DNA of 34,878 nt from JAVKFF01 sp040226215 (GCA_040226215.1 JAVKFF010000205.1:1-34878); one strand, 5' to 3'. Shown: positions 1 through 8,285, counted from the stretch's first letter. Numbers and translations are program-made. The notes: generated from the letters alone by a model not told the origin.

Positions 1-200
1 CTCTCGTCGCGCACCTGCGTGGACAGGTTTAGCAGCAGGTTGATGCAGACGGCGCAGAAGGCGCCCAGCATGAACAGCGCGCCATGCGCGAAATTGACCA
101 CGCCGAGCGTGCCGAAAACCAAGGTAAGGCCCAGCGCGATCAGCGCGTAGGCCCCACCCTTGTCCAGCCCGTTCAGGATCTGCAGAACGATGGCATCCAT
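1..200 (-). CDS. Branched-chain amino acid/urea-type ABC transporter permease (LivH/UrtB family), N-terminal part
   Basis: The gene reads leftward from an ATG at 198-200 and runs off the window, so only about 66 codons are visible. They encode a typical LivH-family start: a short amphipathic segment, then G-L-x-x-G-x-x-Y-A-L-I-A-L-G-L-T-L-x-F-G, then the highly conserved V-N-F-A-H-G motif and a second hydrophobic stretch. LivH-type permeases form the inner-membrane channel for branched-chain amino acids, urea or short amides. It lies 121 bp downstream of the substrate-binding protein gene and on the same strand, the usual order for these operons. A strong hairpin sits between the two. The substrate cannot be decided from this fragment. 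Confidence 0.85.
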   Translation of the reverse strand, partial: MDAIVLQILNGLDKGGAYALIALGLTLVFGTLGVVNFAHGALFMLGAFCAVCINLLLNLSTQVRDE

Positions 201-273
201 GTACCGATTTCCCGTTCGTCGCGGCCCCCGTCAGCCGCCGGCGGCGTGCCGCGGCACGCCGGACACAGAGCGG

Positions 274-304
274 TCCACCGCCGGCGGGTTCGGCCGGCGG
301 TGGA
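274..304 (-). other. Intercistronic hairpin between binding-protein and permease genes
   Basis: Bases 274-285 and 293-304 are exact inverted repeats (12-bp GC-rich stem, 7-base loop). They lie 18 bases past the stop codon of the binding-protein gene (322-324) and before the permease start. No T-run follows in the transcribed direction, so this is more likely an mRNA-stabilising or partial-termination hairpin than a full terminator. Such hairpins are known to raise the level of binding protein relative to permease. Confidence 0.6.
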
Positions 305-321
305 TCCTGACGCAGCCCCGG

Positions 322-1666
322 TCAGACCTCGTAGGGGCCGAGCTCGCCCGGGAAGAAGTCGTCCGAATACTCGACCTGCTCGCGCGGCACCTGCTGTACG
401 ACCTCCAGCAGGTCGAACTGGCTCGACGGGGTTCGCCTTGCCGCGCACCACCAGGACCTCCTTGAAGCACTGGTGGTCGCCGGCGCGGTACAGCGTCGGG
501 CCGTTGCCCATGCCGTCGAACTCGAAGTCCTCCAGCGCGCGGATAACCTCCGGCGGGTAGAAGGTGCCGGCCATCTCGCAGGCATTGGCGTAGAGCAGCG
601 CCTGCACGTAGCAGGTGTGCGCGGCCTGGGACGGCGGGAAGCCGTATTCCTCGCCGAAGGATTGCACGAAGGCCTGCGAGGCCGGATCGCTCAGCGACCA
701 GTGCCAGTTGGTCGAGCCCAGGATGCCGGAAATGTTCTCGCCCGCACCCTGCGCCATCAGGCGCGAGTAGAGCGGCACCACGACCTCGAAGTTGCGGCCC
801 TCGACCTGGCGGTCGCGCAGGCCGAACTGCACCGCCTGGGTCAGCGAGTTGACCATGTCGTTGCCGTAGTGGTTGAGGATCAGCACGTCGGCACCGGAGT
901 TGAGCACCGGCGTGATGTACTGCGAGAAGTCGCCGGCGCCGAGTGGCGTGCGCACCGTCTCGACCGTGTTCCAGCCCAGGTTCTCCGTGGCGTTGCGGAT
1001 CGACTCCTCCTGGGTCCAGCCCCAGGTGTAGTCCGCCGTCAGGTGGTAGGCGCGGCGGTCGTTGCCGTATTCCGCCTCCAGCACCGGGGCCAGCGCCTGG
1101 CCCGACATGTAGGCGTTGAAGAAGTGGCGGAAGCCGTAGCGCCGGCGGTCCTGACCGGTGGTGTCGTTGGAGTGGGTGAGGCCGCACATGTAGACCACGC
1201 CCATCTCCTGGGCCAGCGACTGCTGGGCGATGGCGGTGGCCGAGGAGGAGCCGCCCGACCACATGATGACGCCGTCGCGCTCGATCATGCGGCGGGCCGA
1301 GGCGCGGGCCGCGTCGGCGGAGGTCTGGGTGTCGCAGGTGACGTACTCGACGCGCTTGCCGAGCACGCCGTTGCCGGTCAGCGCGGTCGGCTGCATGGTG
1401 TTGATCAGGCCGCCGTCGCCCTCGCCGTTGAGGTGCTTGACGGCGAGCTCGTAGGCGCGCAGCTCGTCCGCGCCCTCGTCGGCATAGGCACCTGTCTGCG
1501 GCACGTTGAAGCCGAAGGTGACGGTCGAGGCGTCGCCCGGATTGTTGCGGAATTCCTGCGCCCAGGCACCGCGCCTGAGGATCAGGGGGGTGGCCAGCGC
1601 GGCACCGGCGACGCCGGCGCCCTTCAGGGTCGCGCGCCGCCCGAAACGCCTGTTGAACTGAGACAT
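322..1666 (-). pseudogene. ABC transporter substrate-binding protein (urea/amide/branched-chain amino acid type), frameshifted near its end
   Basis: This is a periplasmic binding protein of the Leu/Ile/Val-AmiC-UrtA type. Start ATG 1664-1666 is preceded by GGGAGG at good spacing; an ATG at 1670-1672 is too close to that site. The N-terminus has a Tat-like signal (RRFGRRATLKG, then a hydrophobic stretch ending AWA-Q). The reading frame is normal to about residue 412, then shifts at a CCCC run (minus strand; 428-431 on the plus strand) into a long, low-quality Arg/Gly/Ala tail. Dropping one C restores a sensible ending (SSQFDLLEVV...LGPYEV) with a stop at 322-324, giving about 448 residues, normal for the family. 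This is either a real frameshift or a homopolymer sequencing error. It pairs with the permease at 1-200 and is divergent from the regulator at 1863. Confidence 0.8.
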
Positions 1667-1862
1667 CGTCATCCTCCCTTTTGTCGATCGTTGAGACGGC
1701 AGCGATCGCGCCTTTCCGTCTGCCTGGGACATTACCCAAAAGGGTATTTCATCCCCAATGAGGCACGGCGCGGTTACGCAAAGTTTTGTAAGAATCCCTG
1801 AAAATGCTGATATGACGTTGTAAGAAATTTGACATCAGGCTCCGGGTTGCGAGAATTGCGCG
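1667..1862. promoter_or_regulatory. Divergent promoter region with repeated TTGTAAGAA motif
   Basis: This AT-richer spacer separates the binding-protein gene (minus) from the ScfR-like regulator (plus). Two direct repeats of TTGTAAGAA start at 1786 and 1818, 32 bp or about three helical turns apart, suitable for a dimeric regulator. At 1778-1787 the minus strand reads AAAACTTTGC, which resembles the AACTTTGC core remembered for RamB-type regulators; that resemblance is from memory and not proven. These are candidate operators for the neighbouring regulator. No convincing -35/-10 pair was assigned. Confidence 0.4.
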
Positions 1863-3377
1863 ATGGCCACACCCCGCTCACTGATCGGCCGGCGTATTCG
1901 CGACCGGCGCCGCGAGTTGCGGCTCACCCAGTCGGCGCTTGCCGAGAAGGCGGGCATTTCCGGCTCCTATCTGAACCTGATCGAGACCGACAAGCGGCTG
2001 ATCGGCGGGGCGTTGCTGAAGCGCGTCGCCGGAGCGCTCGGCCTCGAGGTGGGAGACCTGAGCGGGGTCGAGGATTCCAGGCTGGCGCATGACCTGGGCG
2101 AGATCGCCCGCACCCTGGCCCTGGACGGCCTCGGCACCGAACAGGCGGTGGACTTCGTCGCCCGCTGCCCGGATTGGGCCCGCGCCTTTCTGGCACTGCA
2201 CCGTTCCTACCGCGACGCCGTCAGCACCTCGACCGCGCTGTCCGACCGGCTGAGCCAGGATCCGGCGCTGATGGACCTCTCGCATGCCGTTCTGAGCCGG
2301 GTGACGGCGATCCGATCCTTTGCCGAGATTCTCGAGCAGCACCCCGATCTCGCGCCGGCGGAGCGGGCGCGCTTCACGGGCATCGTCGCTGCCCAGAGCG
2401 ACGATCTGGCAGCGAGCGCGCGGGAGATGATCGGCCTGCTCGGCAACCCGCTCGACGCGGCGAAGCCGACCTCGCCGGGGGAGGAGGTGGACGATTTCAT
2501 CATCCATCACGACAACCACTTCCCGGCCCTGGAAGCCGCGGGAGCGATGCTGCGCCAGCAGGTCGACGAGGAGGGGGTGGGTCTGATGTCCGGTTTCCGG
2601 CGTCGGCTCGGCCTCGAGACCGAGCCGTCCGCGGGATCGGCGGACCTGCCGCCGGAGAGCCGGCGCTTCCAGCTCGCAAAGCGGGTCTTCGCCGACCTGC
2701 ATGGCGACCTGGTCGAGCAGGTGATCGATGATCCGCGCCTCGCCTCCAGGGAGGCACGGGAGCGTGCCCGGGCGGCGATGACCGCCTATGGTGCCGGTGC
2801 CATGCTGCTGCCCTACGAGCCGTTCCTGAAGGCGGCAGAGGCCACGCGCTACGACGTCGACCTGCTGGCCGAGCGCTTCGGCGCCAGCTACGAGCAGATC
2901 GCCCACCGCCTGGTAACCCTGCGCCGTCCCGGCGCCGAGGGGCTCGCCTTCGCCTTCCTGCGCGCCGACCCCGCCGGCAACCTCTCCAAGCCGTTCAGTG
3001 CGGTACCGGGTCTGCGGATGCCGCGCTTCGGCGGTTCCTGCCCGCTCTGGGCCCTGCACGCCGCCTTCGGCGAAGCCGATCGCCCGGTCGTTCAGCTCGC
3101 CGTCATGCCGCAGGGGGAGCGCTACCTCTTCATCGCTCGGCGGGTGGTCAAGCGCCGCGGCGGCTACGGCGCCACGCCGGTGACCTACAGCGTGATGCTG
3201 GGCTGTTCCCTGGGCGATGCAGGCCGCATCGTCTACGGCGACGCCTTCCTGTCGCGCCGGCAGAGCCTGGAAACGCCGGTGGGGATCAACTGCCGCGCCT
3301 GCCCGCGCGAGGACTGCCGCCAGCGCGCCCATCCGGCCGTCGGCCCCCGGCGGCAGGGCGATGATCTGCCGCCGTGA
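1863..3377 (+). CDS. ScfR/RamB-like XRE-family transcriptional regulator with a HisKA-like internal segment
   Basis: The protein has 504 residues. Residues about 8-62 form an XRE helix-turn-helix (RRELRLTQSALAEKAGIS...YLNLIE). Residues about 215-490 match the long C-terminal region of short-chain fatty acyl regulators (ScfR, RamB), including the closing Cys-rich CRACPREDCRQRAHP motif. That family senses acyl-CoA or short-chain acid metabolism and controls acetate/propionate genes. Between them, residues about 134-195 align without gaps with the HisKA dimerisation region of the kinase encoded at 6241: S-H-x-x-x-x-x-x-T-x-I-R-S-F-A-E-I-L, keeping the His (H141) but losing the following Glu and Pro. 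I see no HExxH protease motif. The ATG at 1863 has a poor ribosome site but fits the family start. It probably controls the divergent transporter and/or the sensor genes that follow. Confidence 0.8.
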   Translation: MATPRSLIGRRIRDRRRELRLTQSALAEKAGISGSYLNLIETDKRLIGGALLKRVAGALGLEVGDLSGVEDSRLAHDLGEIARTLALDGLGTEQAVDFVARCPDWARAFLALHRSYRDAVSTSTALSDRLSQDPALMDLSHAVLSRVTAIRSFAEILEQHPDLAPAERARFTGIVAAQSDDLAASAREMIGLLGNPLDAAKPTSPGEEVDDFIIHHDNHFPALEAAGAMLRQQVDEEGVGLMSGFRRRLGLETEPSAGSADLPPESRRFQLAKRVFADLHGDLVEQVIDDPRLASREARERARAAMTAYGAGAMLLPYEPFLKAAEATRYDVDLLAERFGASYEQIAHRLVTLRRPGAEGLAFAFLRADPAGNLSKPFSAVPGLRMPRFGGSCPLWALHAAFGEADRPVVQLAVMPQGERYLFIARRVVKRRGGYGATPVTYSVMLGCSLGDAGRIVYGDAFLSRRQSLETPVGINCRACPREDCRQRAHPAVGPRRQGDDLPP

Positions 3378-3499
3378 GCGTCCCCTGACGGTCGCGGCGA
3401 CCGATGCGGGTTTGCTCACGCGGCCCGTTCGTAGGATGATGCTTGGCCGAAAAGGCAACCGGTCGCGACAAGAGCCGGGCCCGAGGGAGGAGTCGTGCA

Positions 3500-3916
3500 A
3501 TGACCAAAACGGTGCTCGTCGCCGAAGACGAGCCCTATATTCTGGAGAGCCTCCGCTTTCTGCTCGGCCGCGCCGGCTACACCGTTCGGGCCGAGCGCAA
3601 CGGGCTTGCGGCGGTCGATGCGGTCACCGCTGACCGGCCCGACCTGATCGTGCTCGACGTCATGATGCCCGGTCTGAACGGCTTCGAGGCGCTGCAGCGA
3701 ATCCGCCAGACGCCGGGGTTGAAGGACCTGCCGGTTCTGGTTCTCACCGCCAAGGGCCAGGCAGCGGACAGGCGGCGCATGGAGATGCTCGGCGCCACCG
3801 ATCTGGTCACCAAGCCCTTCTCCAACAAGGACCTGCTGGAGCGCATCGAGCTGTTGATCGGCGCCGCGAACGGGACGATGCCCGGGCCGGGCGAGGCCAA
3901 GCGGGGGGTGACATGA
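3500..3916 (+). CDS. Single-domain response regulator (CheY-like receiver)
   Basis: The protein has 138 residues starting at ATG 3500-3502, after a GGGAGGAG ribosome site. It is one receiver domain: acidic pair in VAEDEPYI, phospho-acceptor Asp in LIVLDVMMPG, Thr in VLVLTAKG and Lys in VTKPFS. A short Gly/Pro tail follows and there is no output domain, so it must act through protein contacts or as a phosphate relay or sink. Its stop overlaps the next start (ATGA), which couples it to the small membrane protein and the symporter-kinase downstream. The cognate kinase is therefore probably the one at 6241. Confidence 0.9.
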   Translation: MTKTVLVAEDEPYILESLRFLLGRAGYTVRAERNGLAAVDAVTADRPDLIVLDVMMPGLNGFEALQRIRQTPGLKDLPVLVLTAKGQAADRRRMEMLGATDLVTKPFSNKDLLERIELLIGAANGTMPGPGEAKRGVT

Positions 3917-4203
3917 CCCGGCATGGCCGTCTGCGCGATCTCGCCGTGCTGCTGCCGGTCGGCGCGCTGCTGATCTTTCTGCCGCCCTATGTCGACATCT
4001 TCGACCAGCCGATCCTGGTTCTCGGCATCCCGCTGCTGCCCTTCGCCATCTTCGTACTCTGGCTGGTCGGCATCGTCCTGACCGCCATCGTGGCGCGGGC
4101 GCTCAACCGTGCCGACGCCGAGCTCCACGTACTGCCGGACGGATCTGCCGACGACCCGCCGGCGCCCACCGCGTCTTCGGATGGCGACGTCCGGGGGCGC
4201 TAG
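3913..4203 (+). CDS. Small two-helix membrane protein linked to the symporter-kinase
   Basis: The protein has 96 residues and overlaps the response regulator by ATGA. It has two hydrophobic segments (about residues 10-24 and 35-60) with a Pro-rich turn between them, then a polar, disordered C-terminus. I do not recognise a named family. Small membrane proteins often precede sodium:solute-symporter proteins, and the tight packing here (3 bases before the next start) suggests a partner of the symporter domain. It could be an assembly factor or a transport subunit. Confidence 0.7.
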   Translation: MTRHGRLRDLAVLLPVGALLIFLPPYVDIFDQPILVLGIPLLPFAIFVLWLVGIVLTAIVARALNRADAELHVLPDGSADDPPAPTASSDGDVRGR

Positions 4204-4206
4204 GCC

Positions 4207-6219
4207 TTGCTCGGTTCCGGCATCGTCGTCGTCGTCGCCAGCGTCTACCTGGCGGGGCTGTTCCTGCTCGCCTTCTGGGCCGACCGCCGGGCGGAGAAGG
4301 GGGCCGCCCGCTTTATCGGCTCGCCCCTGGTCTACACCCTGTCGCTGGCCGTCTACTGCACGTCCTGGACATTCTACGGCGCCGTCGGCTCGGCCGCGCG
4401 CAACGGGCTGGAATTCCTGACCATCTATCTCGGCCCGACCGTGGTGCTGATGGGCTGGTGGTTCTTCCTGCGCAAGCTGGTGCGCATCTCCAAGACCCAG
4501 CGCATCACCTCGATCGCCGATTTCCTGTCCGCCCGTTACGGCAAGAGCGCGGCCGTCTCCGCCCTGGTGACCCTGATCGCGGTCATCGGCATCACGCCCT
4601 ATATCGCCCTGCAGTTGAAGGCCGTGGCGGCCAGCTACAACGTCATCGTCCTCGACCCGCCGGCGCCGCCGGGCGAGCCGCATCCGGCGGGGCTGTTCGC
4701 CGATACCGGCTTCTGGGTGGCGGTGACCATGGCCGCCTTCGTGATCCTTTTCGGCACGCGCACGGCGCACGCCAACGAACGCCATCCGGGTATCGTCACG
4801 GCGATCGCCGTGGAGTCGATCGTCAAGCTCGTCTCCTTCGCCGCGATCGGCATCTTCACCCTCTACATCCTGCATGACGGCATCCGCGACACCTTCAACA
4901 GCGTGCTGGGCGATCCGCGGGTGGCGCACATGTTCACCTTCGCGGATGGCTTCGAGGGGCGCTGGATCGCCACGCTGTTCCTCGCCGGCGTCGCCATGGT
5001 CTGCCTGCCGCGCCAGTTCCAGGTGGCGGTGGTGGAGAATTCCGACGAGCGTCACCTGGCGACCGCCGCCTGGCTGTTCCCGCTCTACATGCTGCTGATC
5101 AGCCTGTTCGTGGTACCGATCGCCATCTCCGGCCTGACGCAGCTGCCCGACGGCACCAATCCCGATCTCTTCGTGCTTACCGTGCCGATGTCGGCCGACC
5201 AGGGCGTGCTGGCCTTGCTCGCCTTCATCGGCGGGCTGTCGGCGGCGACCTCGATGGTGATCGTCTCCTCGATCGCCCTGTCGATCATGATCTCCAACCA
5301 CCTGGTGATGCCGATCCTGCTGCGGCTGCCCGTCATGAGCGAGTCGCGTTCGGTCGATTTCACGGCCACCCTGCTGCTGGTCCGGCGCCTCAGCATCGTC
5401 GCCATCCTGACGCTGGGCTTCCTCTACTACCGGCTGACCGCGTCATCGAACCCGCTGGCCTCGATCGGCCTCATCTCCTTCGCCGGTGTGGCGCAGTTCC
5501 TGCCGGCGCTGGTCGGCGCGGTGTTCTGGCGGCGCGGCACCCGCCAGGGCGCCATCGCCGGTCTCGTCGCCGGCTTCTCGGTATGGGCCTACACGCTGCT
5601 GGTCCCCAGCTTCGCCGACGCTCAGTGGGCGTTCCAGGGGCTGGTGGCCGACGGTCCCTGGGGCGTCGCCATGCTGCGCCCGACCGAGCTGTTCGGCCTC
5701 GCGGGCTGGGACTCGCTGGTGCATGGCCTCCTGTGGAGCATGACGGCGAACGTCGTCGCCTATTGCGTGGTCTCGCTGCTGTCGACCCAGTCGCCGCTGG
5801 AGAGCCTGCAGAGCGCGGTTTTCGTCAACGCGCTCAACCCCAGCGAACGCGGCGTCGAGGGCGCGGTGAAGCGCTCCGCGGCGAGCCGCGACATCTTTCG
5901 CCTGGCGCACCGCATCCTGGGCCCGCAACGCGCCCAGCGCATTTTCCAGGACTATTCGCGCCGGCGCGGAAGGATCGACGACCTGCCCGATCGTGACGAG
6001 CCGCTGATCGCCCATGTCGAGCGCGAACTCGCGAGCACCGTCGGCGCGGCCTCCGCCCGCTCGCTGGTCAGCCGCATCGTCAAGGGCGAGACCATCAGCC
6101 TCGACGCGGTGATCGAGATCCTCGACCGCACGCAGCGGGCGGTGTCGACGTCCCAGGCCCTGGAACGCAAGAGCCGCGAGCTCGAGGTCACGGCACGCCA
6201 GCTGCGCCAGGCGAACTAG
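4207..6219 (+). CDS. Sodium:solute symporter-type sensor part of a CbrA-like histidine kinase, ended by an in-frame TAG
   Basis: A TTG start 3 bases after the preceding stop opens 670 residues. Residues about 1-540 are a multi-helix SLC5/SSS transporter domain like those of PutP, ActP and CbrA (SWTFYGAVGSAARNG, QRITSIADFLSARYG and GGLSAATSMVIVSSIALS are typical). Residues about 570-670 form a linker and coiled coil. The frame then hits TAG at 6217-6219 inside the helix leading to the kinase domain, in the context RQLRQAN-stop-QLTRLDRMKDDF. In relatives this position is normally Glu (GAG), so a single G-to-T change explains it. The kinase continues in the same frame at 6241. Without readthrough or restart, this product is a transporter-like sensor without its catalytic half. 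Kinases of this type sense His, acetate or other carboxylates. Confidence 0.85.
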   Translation: MLGSGIVVVVASVYLAGLFLLAFWADRRAEKGAARFIGSPLVYTLSLAVYCTSWTFYGAVGSAARNGLEFLTIYLGPTVVLMGWWFFLRKLVRISKTQRITSIADFLSARYGKSAAVSALVTLIAVIGITPYIALQLKAVAASYNVIVLDPPAPPGEPHPAGLFADTGFWVAVTMAAFVILFGTRTAHANERHPGIVTAIAVESIVKLVSFAAIGIFTLYILHDGIRDTFNSVLGDPRVAHMFTFADGFEGRWIATLFLAGVAMVCLPRQFQVAVVENSDERHLATAAWLFPLYMLLISLFVVPIAISGLTQLPDGTNPDLFVLTVPMSADQGVLALLAFIGGLSAATSMVIVSSIALSIMISNHLVMPILLRLPVMSESRSVDFTATLLLVRRLSIVAILTLGFLYYRLTASSNPLASIGLISFAGVAQFLPALVGAVFWRRGTRQGAIAGLVAGFSVWAYTLLVPSFADAQWAFQGLVADGPWGVAMLRPTELFGLAGWDSLVHGLLWSMTANVVAYCVVSLLSTQSPLESLQSAVFVNALNPSERGVEGAVKRSAASRDIFRLAHRILGPQRAQRIFQDYSRRRGRIDDLPDRDEPLIAHVERELASTVGAASARSLVSRIVKGETISLDAVIEILDRTQRAVSTSQALERKSRELEVTARQLRQAN

Positions 6220-6240
6220 CAGCTCACCCGGCTCGACCGC

Positions 6241-6966
6241 ATGAAGGACGACTTCCTGTCCAGCGTCAGCCACGAGCTTCGGACGCCGATGACATCGATC
6301 CGTTCCTTCGCGGAGATCCTGACCGACGGTCCGCCGCCGGACCCGGAGGAGGCTCGGCGCTTCCTGGAGATCATCCACCACGAGAGCCAGCGCCTGACGC
6401 GGCTGCTCGACGACATCCTCGATCTGAGCCGGCTAGAAGCGAGCGAGGTGAACTGGGACCTGAAGCCGCTCGACTGTCGCGACGTGGTGGAGGCGGCGAT
6501 GGAGACCATGCGCGGCCTGGCCGAACAGCAGGGGGTCGTGCTGGAAAACCGGCTGGCTCGCGCGCCGGTGCTGGTGATGGCGGAAGGCGACCGGCTCAAG
6601 CAGGTCTTCGTCAACCTGATCTCCAACGCCATCAACCACAATTCTGGCACCGATCAGCGGGCCTGGGTGAGTCTGGCGCGGACCGAACGGCCGGACGAGG
6701 TGGTGATCGAGGTCGGCGACAACGGACCCGGCATTCCCCAGGCGGAACGCGACGTCATCTTCTCCAAGTTCAGCCGGAGTTGGACGCAACGCCCCGACCG
6801 CGCGGCGGGCACCGGCCTCGGCCTCGCCATCTCGCGCCAGATCATGGCGCATATGGGCGGCAATCTGCGGCTCGGCGAAACCGGCGAGACGGGCACGATC
6901 TTCGCGGTCGTCCTGCGCCGGGCCGAGCGGCAGGCGGAGCCCCTGGCCGCGCAGGTGGCCGAATAG
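6241..6966 (+). CDS. Histidine kinase catalytic part (HisKA + HATPase), separated from its sensor by a stop codon
   Basis: The fragment has 241 residues and is in the same frame as the symporter part at 4207. The ATG at 6241-6243 is simply the next Met after the TAG and has no clear ribosome site, so translation would depend on restart or on TAG readthrough. All kinase boxes are present: H-box SHELRTP with His11 phospho-acceptor, N-box NLISNAINH, G1 DNGPGIP, F-box FSKFSRSW and G2 GTGLGLAIS. It would phosphorylate the response regulator at 3500. It ends 18 bp before the stop codon of the convergent anti-sigma gene. Confidence 0.85.
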   Translation: MKDDFLSSVSHELRTPMTSIRSFAEILTDGPPPDPEEARRFLEIIHHESQRLTRLLDDILDLSRLEASEVNWDLKPLDCRDVVEAAMETMRGLAEQQGVVLENRLARAPVLVMAEGDRLKQVFVNLISNAINHNSGTDQRAWVSLARTERPDEVVIEVGDNGPGIPQAERDVIFSKFSRSWTQRPDRAAGTGLGLAISRQIMAHMGGNLRLGETGETGTIFAVVLRRAERQAEPLAAQVAE

Positions 6967-6984
6967 GCGCCGTCCCGATCGTCG

Positions 6985-7713
6985 TCAGTCCACGGACACG
7001 GCGCGGCCGATGTAGAGGACGGGACCGGTCGGTCTGCCGGTCGGCGACCCGCCGGCGGGCTCGAGCGTCAGCTCGAACAGCCGACCGGGCGCGGCGTCGC
7101 CCTCCAGCACCGCCTCGTAGCGCTGCGCTGAGGCCTCCACGAGGCCGAGCGAGCTGGGGCCGAGCGCGGGGTCGGCGAGTGTCCAGAACTCGATGGCGCC
7201 GCCGTCGGTGGCCGGCGCGTCGCCGAGCCGCTGCAACACCACGTTGCGCTCGGCGTCCACACGGACGATGTAGCCAGGCTGCCCGGGCTGGTCCGGCGGC
7301 ACCAGCACGGCGACCAGGGCCTCCGGTTCGGGCGCGTCCGTCAGCACGGCGATCCCAAGCCCGGCCAGCACGCCGACCAGCAGGCTGGCGGCGAGCGACA
7401 GGATTGCAAAGGCGCGGCGCGATCGGCCGCCCCGCGGTGCGGTGACCGCCGCAGGCGGCGCGGCGGGGTCGGCTCCGGCATCCGCCGGCCGCGTCGCCGC
7501 CGCGATGGCCGGCCAGAGATCGTCGGGCGGTGCCTCGTGATCGACCGTGCGGGCCAGAGGCGCCAGCCTGGCCTGCCAGCCCGCGATCTCCGCGGCGAAG
7601 CCCGCATCGCTCTCGGCGTGGCGGCGCGCCTCGGCCGTCTCGGTCTCGTCGAGCAGGCCGAGCACGTAGAGCGCAGCGTGGAGGCGGCGGTCTTCGGGAC
7701 TGGCCGGGATCAT
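6985..7713 (-). CDS. Anti-sigma factor, RskA family
   Basis: The protein has about 242 residues from ATG 7711-7713, which overlaps the sigma-factor stop as ATGA and has AGGAG 8 bases upstream; a GTG at 7722 is too close to that site. The N-terminus (about 1-90) is the sigma-binding part, with LHAALYVLGLLDETETAEARRH as in RskA/ChrR-type proteins. One transmembrane helix follows at about 125-148 (AFAILSLAASLLVGVLAGLGIAVL), then a periplasmic RskA domain containing the GxIEFWTLADP-like motif. It should hold the partner ECF sigma factor at the membrane until an envelope signal triggers release. Confidence 0.88.
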   Translation of the reverse strand: MIPASPEDRRLHAALYVLGLLDETETAEARRHAESDAGFAAEIAGWQARLAPLARTVDHEAPPDDLWPAIAAATRPADAGADPAAPPAAVTAPRGGRSRRAFAILSLAASLLVGVLAGLGIAVLTDAPEPEALVAVLVPPDQPGQPGYIVRVDAERNVVLQRLGDAPATDGGAIEFWTLADPALGPSSLGLVEASAQRYEAVLEGDAAPGRLFELTLEPAGGSPTGRPTGPVLYIGRAVSVD

Positions 7714-8285
7714 CCGAGACACTCCTGAAGGGCTCGCAGGGCGGCGCGGATCTGGGTCTTCACGGTTCCCAGGGGACGGGCGAAGGCGCGCGCCAGGTCG
7801 TCATGGGTATGACCGTCGAGATAGGCCTGGACGACCATGGCGCGGCGATCCTCGGCCAGCCGATCGAGACAGTCCCTGAGCGCGATGGCGTCGGCCAGCC
7901 GGTCATCGCCGAGCCGGTCGAGAGCGGCCGTGGTGCCGGCCGCGGCGCCGCTCTCCACCTCGACGGCGTTCGCCAGGCGCAGCGCGCGGCCATTGGCGCG
8001 ATTCTGGTTCAGGGCGCGGTAGCGCACCAGGCTGAGCAGCCAGGCTTCGGCGCTGCCCAGCGCGGGGTCGAAAGCCTCGGCATTGCGCCAGAGGTCGATG
8101 AAGGCTTCCTGAACGATGTCGCGCGCCTGCTCCGCGCGTCCGGTGAGCCGGCGGGCGATGCCCAGCATCAGGCTGGCATAGCGCTCGTAGATCGCCTGAA
8201 GGGCGGCCTGGTCGCGGCGGGCGCAGCCGGCGATCAGCGCGGCGAGCGTCTGGGTCGAGTGGCTGGTGTCACGGGTCTGGTCCAT
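7710..8285 (-). CDS. ECF RNA polymerase sigma factor (SigK-like partner of RskA)
   Basis: The protein has 191 residues from ATG 8283-8285. Region 2 shows the standard ECF pattern (YERYASLMLGIARRLTG...ARDIVQEAFIDLWRNAEAFDP...AWLLSLVRYRALNQNR). Region 4 holds a helix-turn-helix (THDDLARAFARPLGTVKTQIRAALRAL). It directs RNA polymerase to a small stress regulon. Its stop overlaps the anti-sigma start, the normal sigma/anti-sigma arrangement. The DUF4394 gene lies upstream on the same strand, a pairing often seen for this sigma class. Confidence 0.9.
   Translation of the reverse strand: MDQTRDTSHSTQTLAALIAGCARRDQAALQAIYERYASLMLGIARRLTGRAEQARDIVQEAFIDLWRNAEAFDPALGSAEAWLLSLVRYRALNQNRANGRALRLANAVEVESGAAAGTTAALDRLGDDRLADAIALRDCLDRLAEDRRAMVVQAYLDGHTHDDLARAFARPLGTVKTQIRAALRALQECLG

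Noticed and set aside
173..1732. Reading the 519-codon frame as the true binding protein
   Set aside because: Its last 90 residues are Arg/Gly/Ala-rich shadow sequence; the natural C-terminus lies in another frame, and the natural start is at 1666.
3577..5301. 574-codon antisense frame across the response regulator and symporter genes
   Set aside because: Low-complexity Asp/Gly/Gln/Arg composition; the opposite strand has clear conserved proteins.
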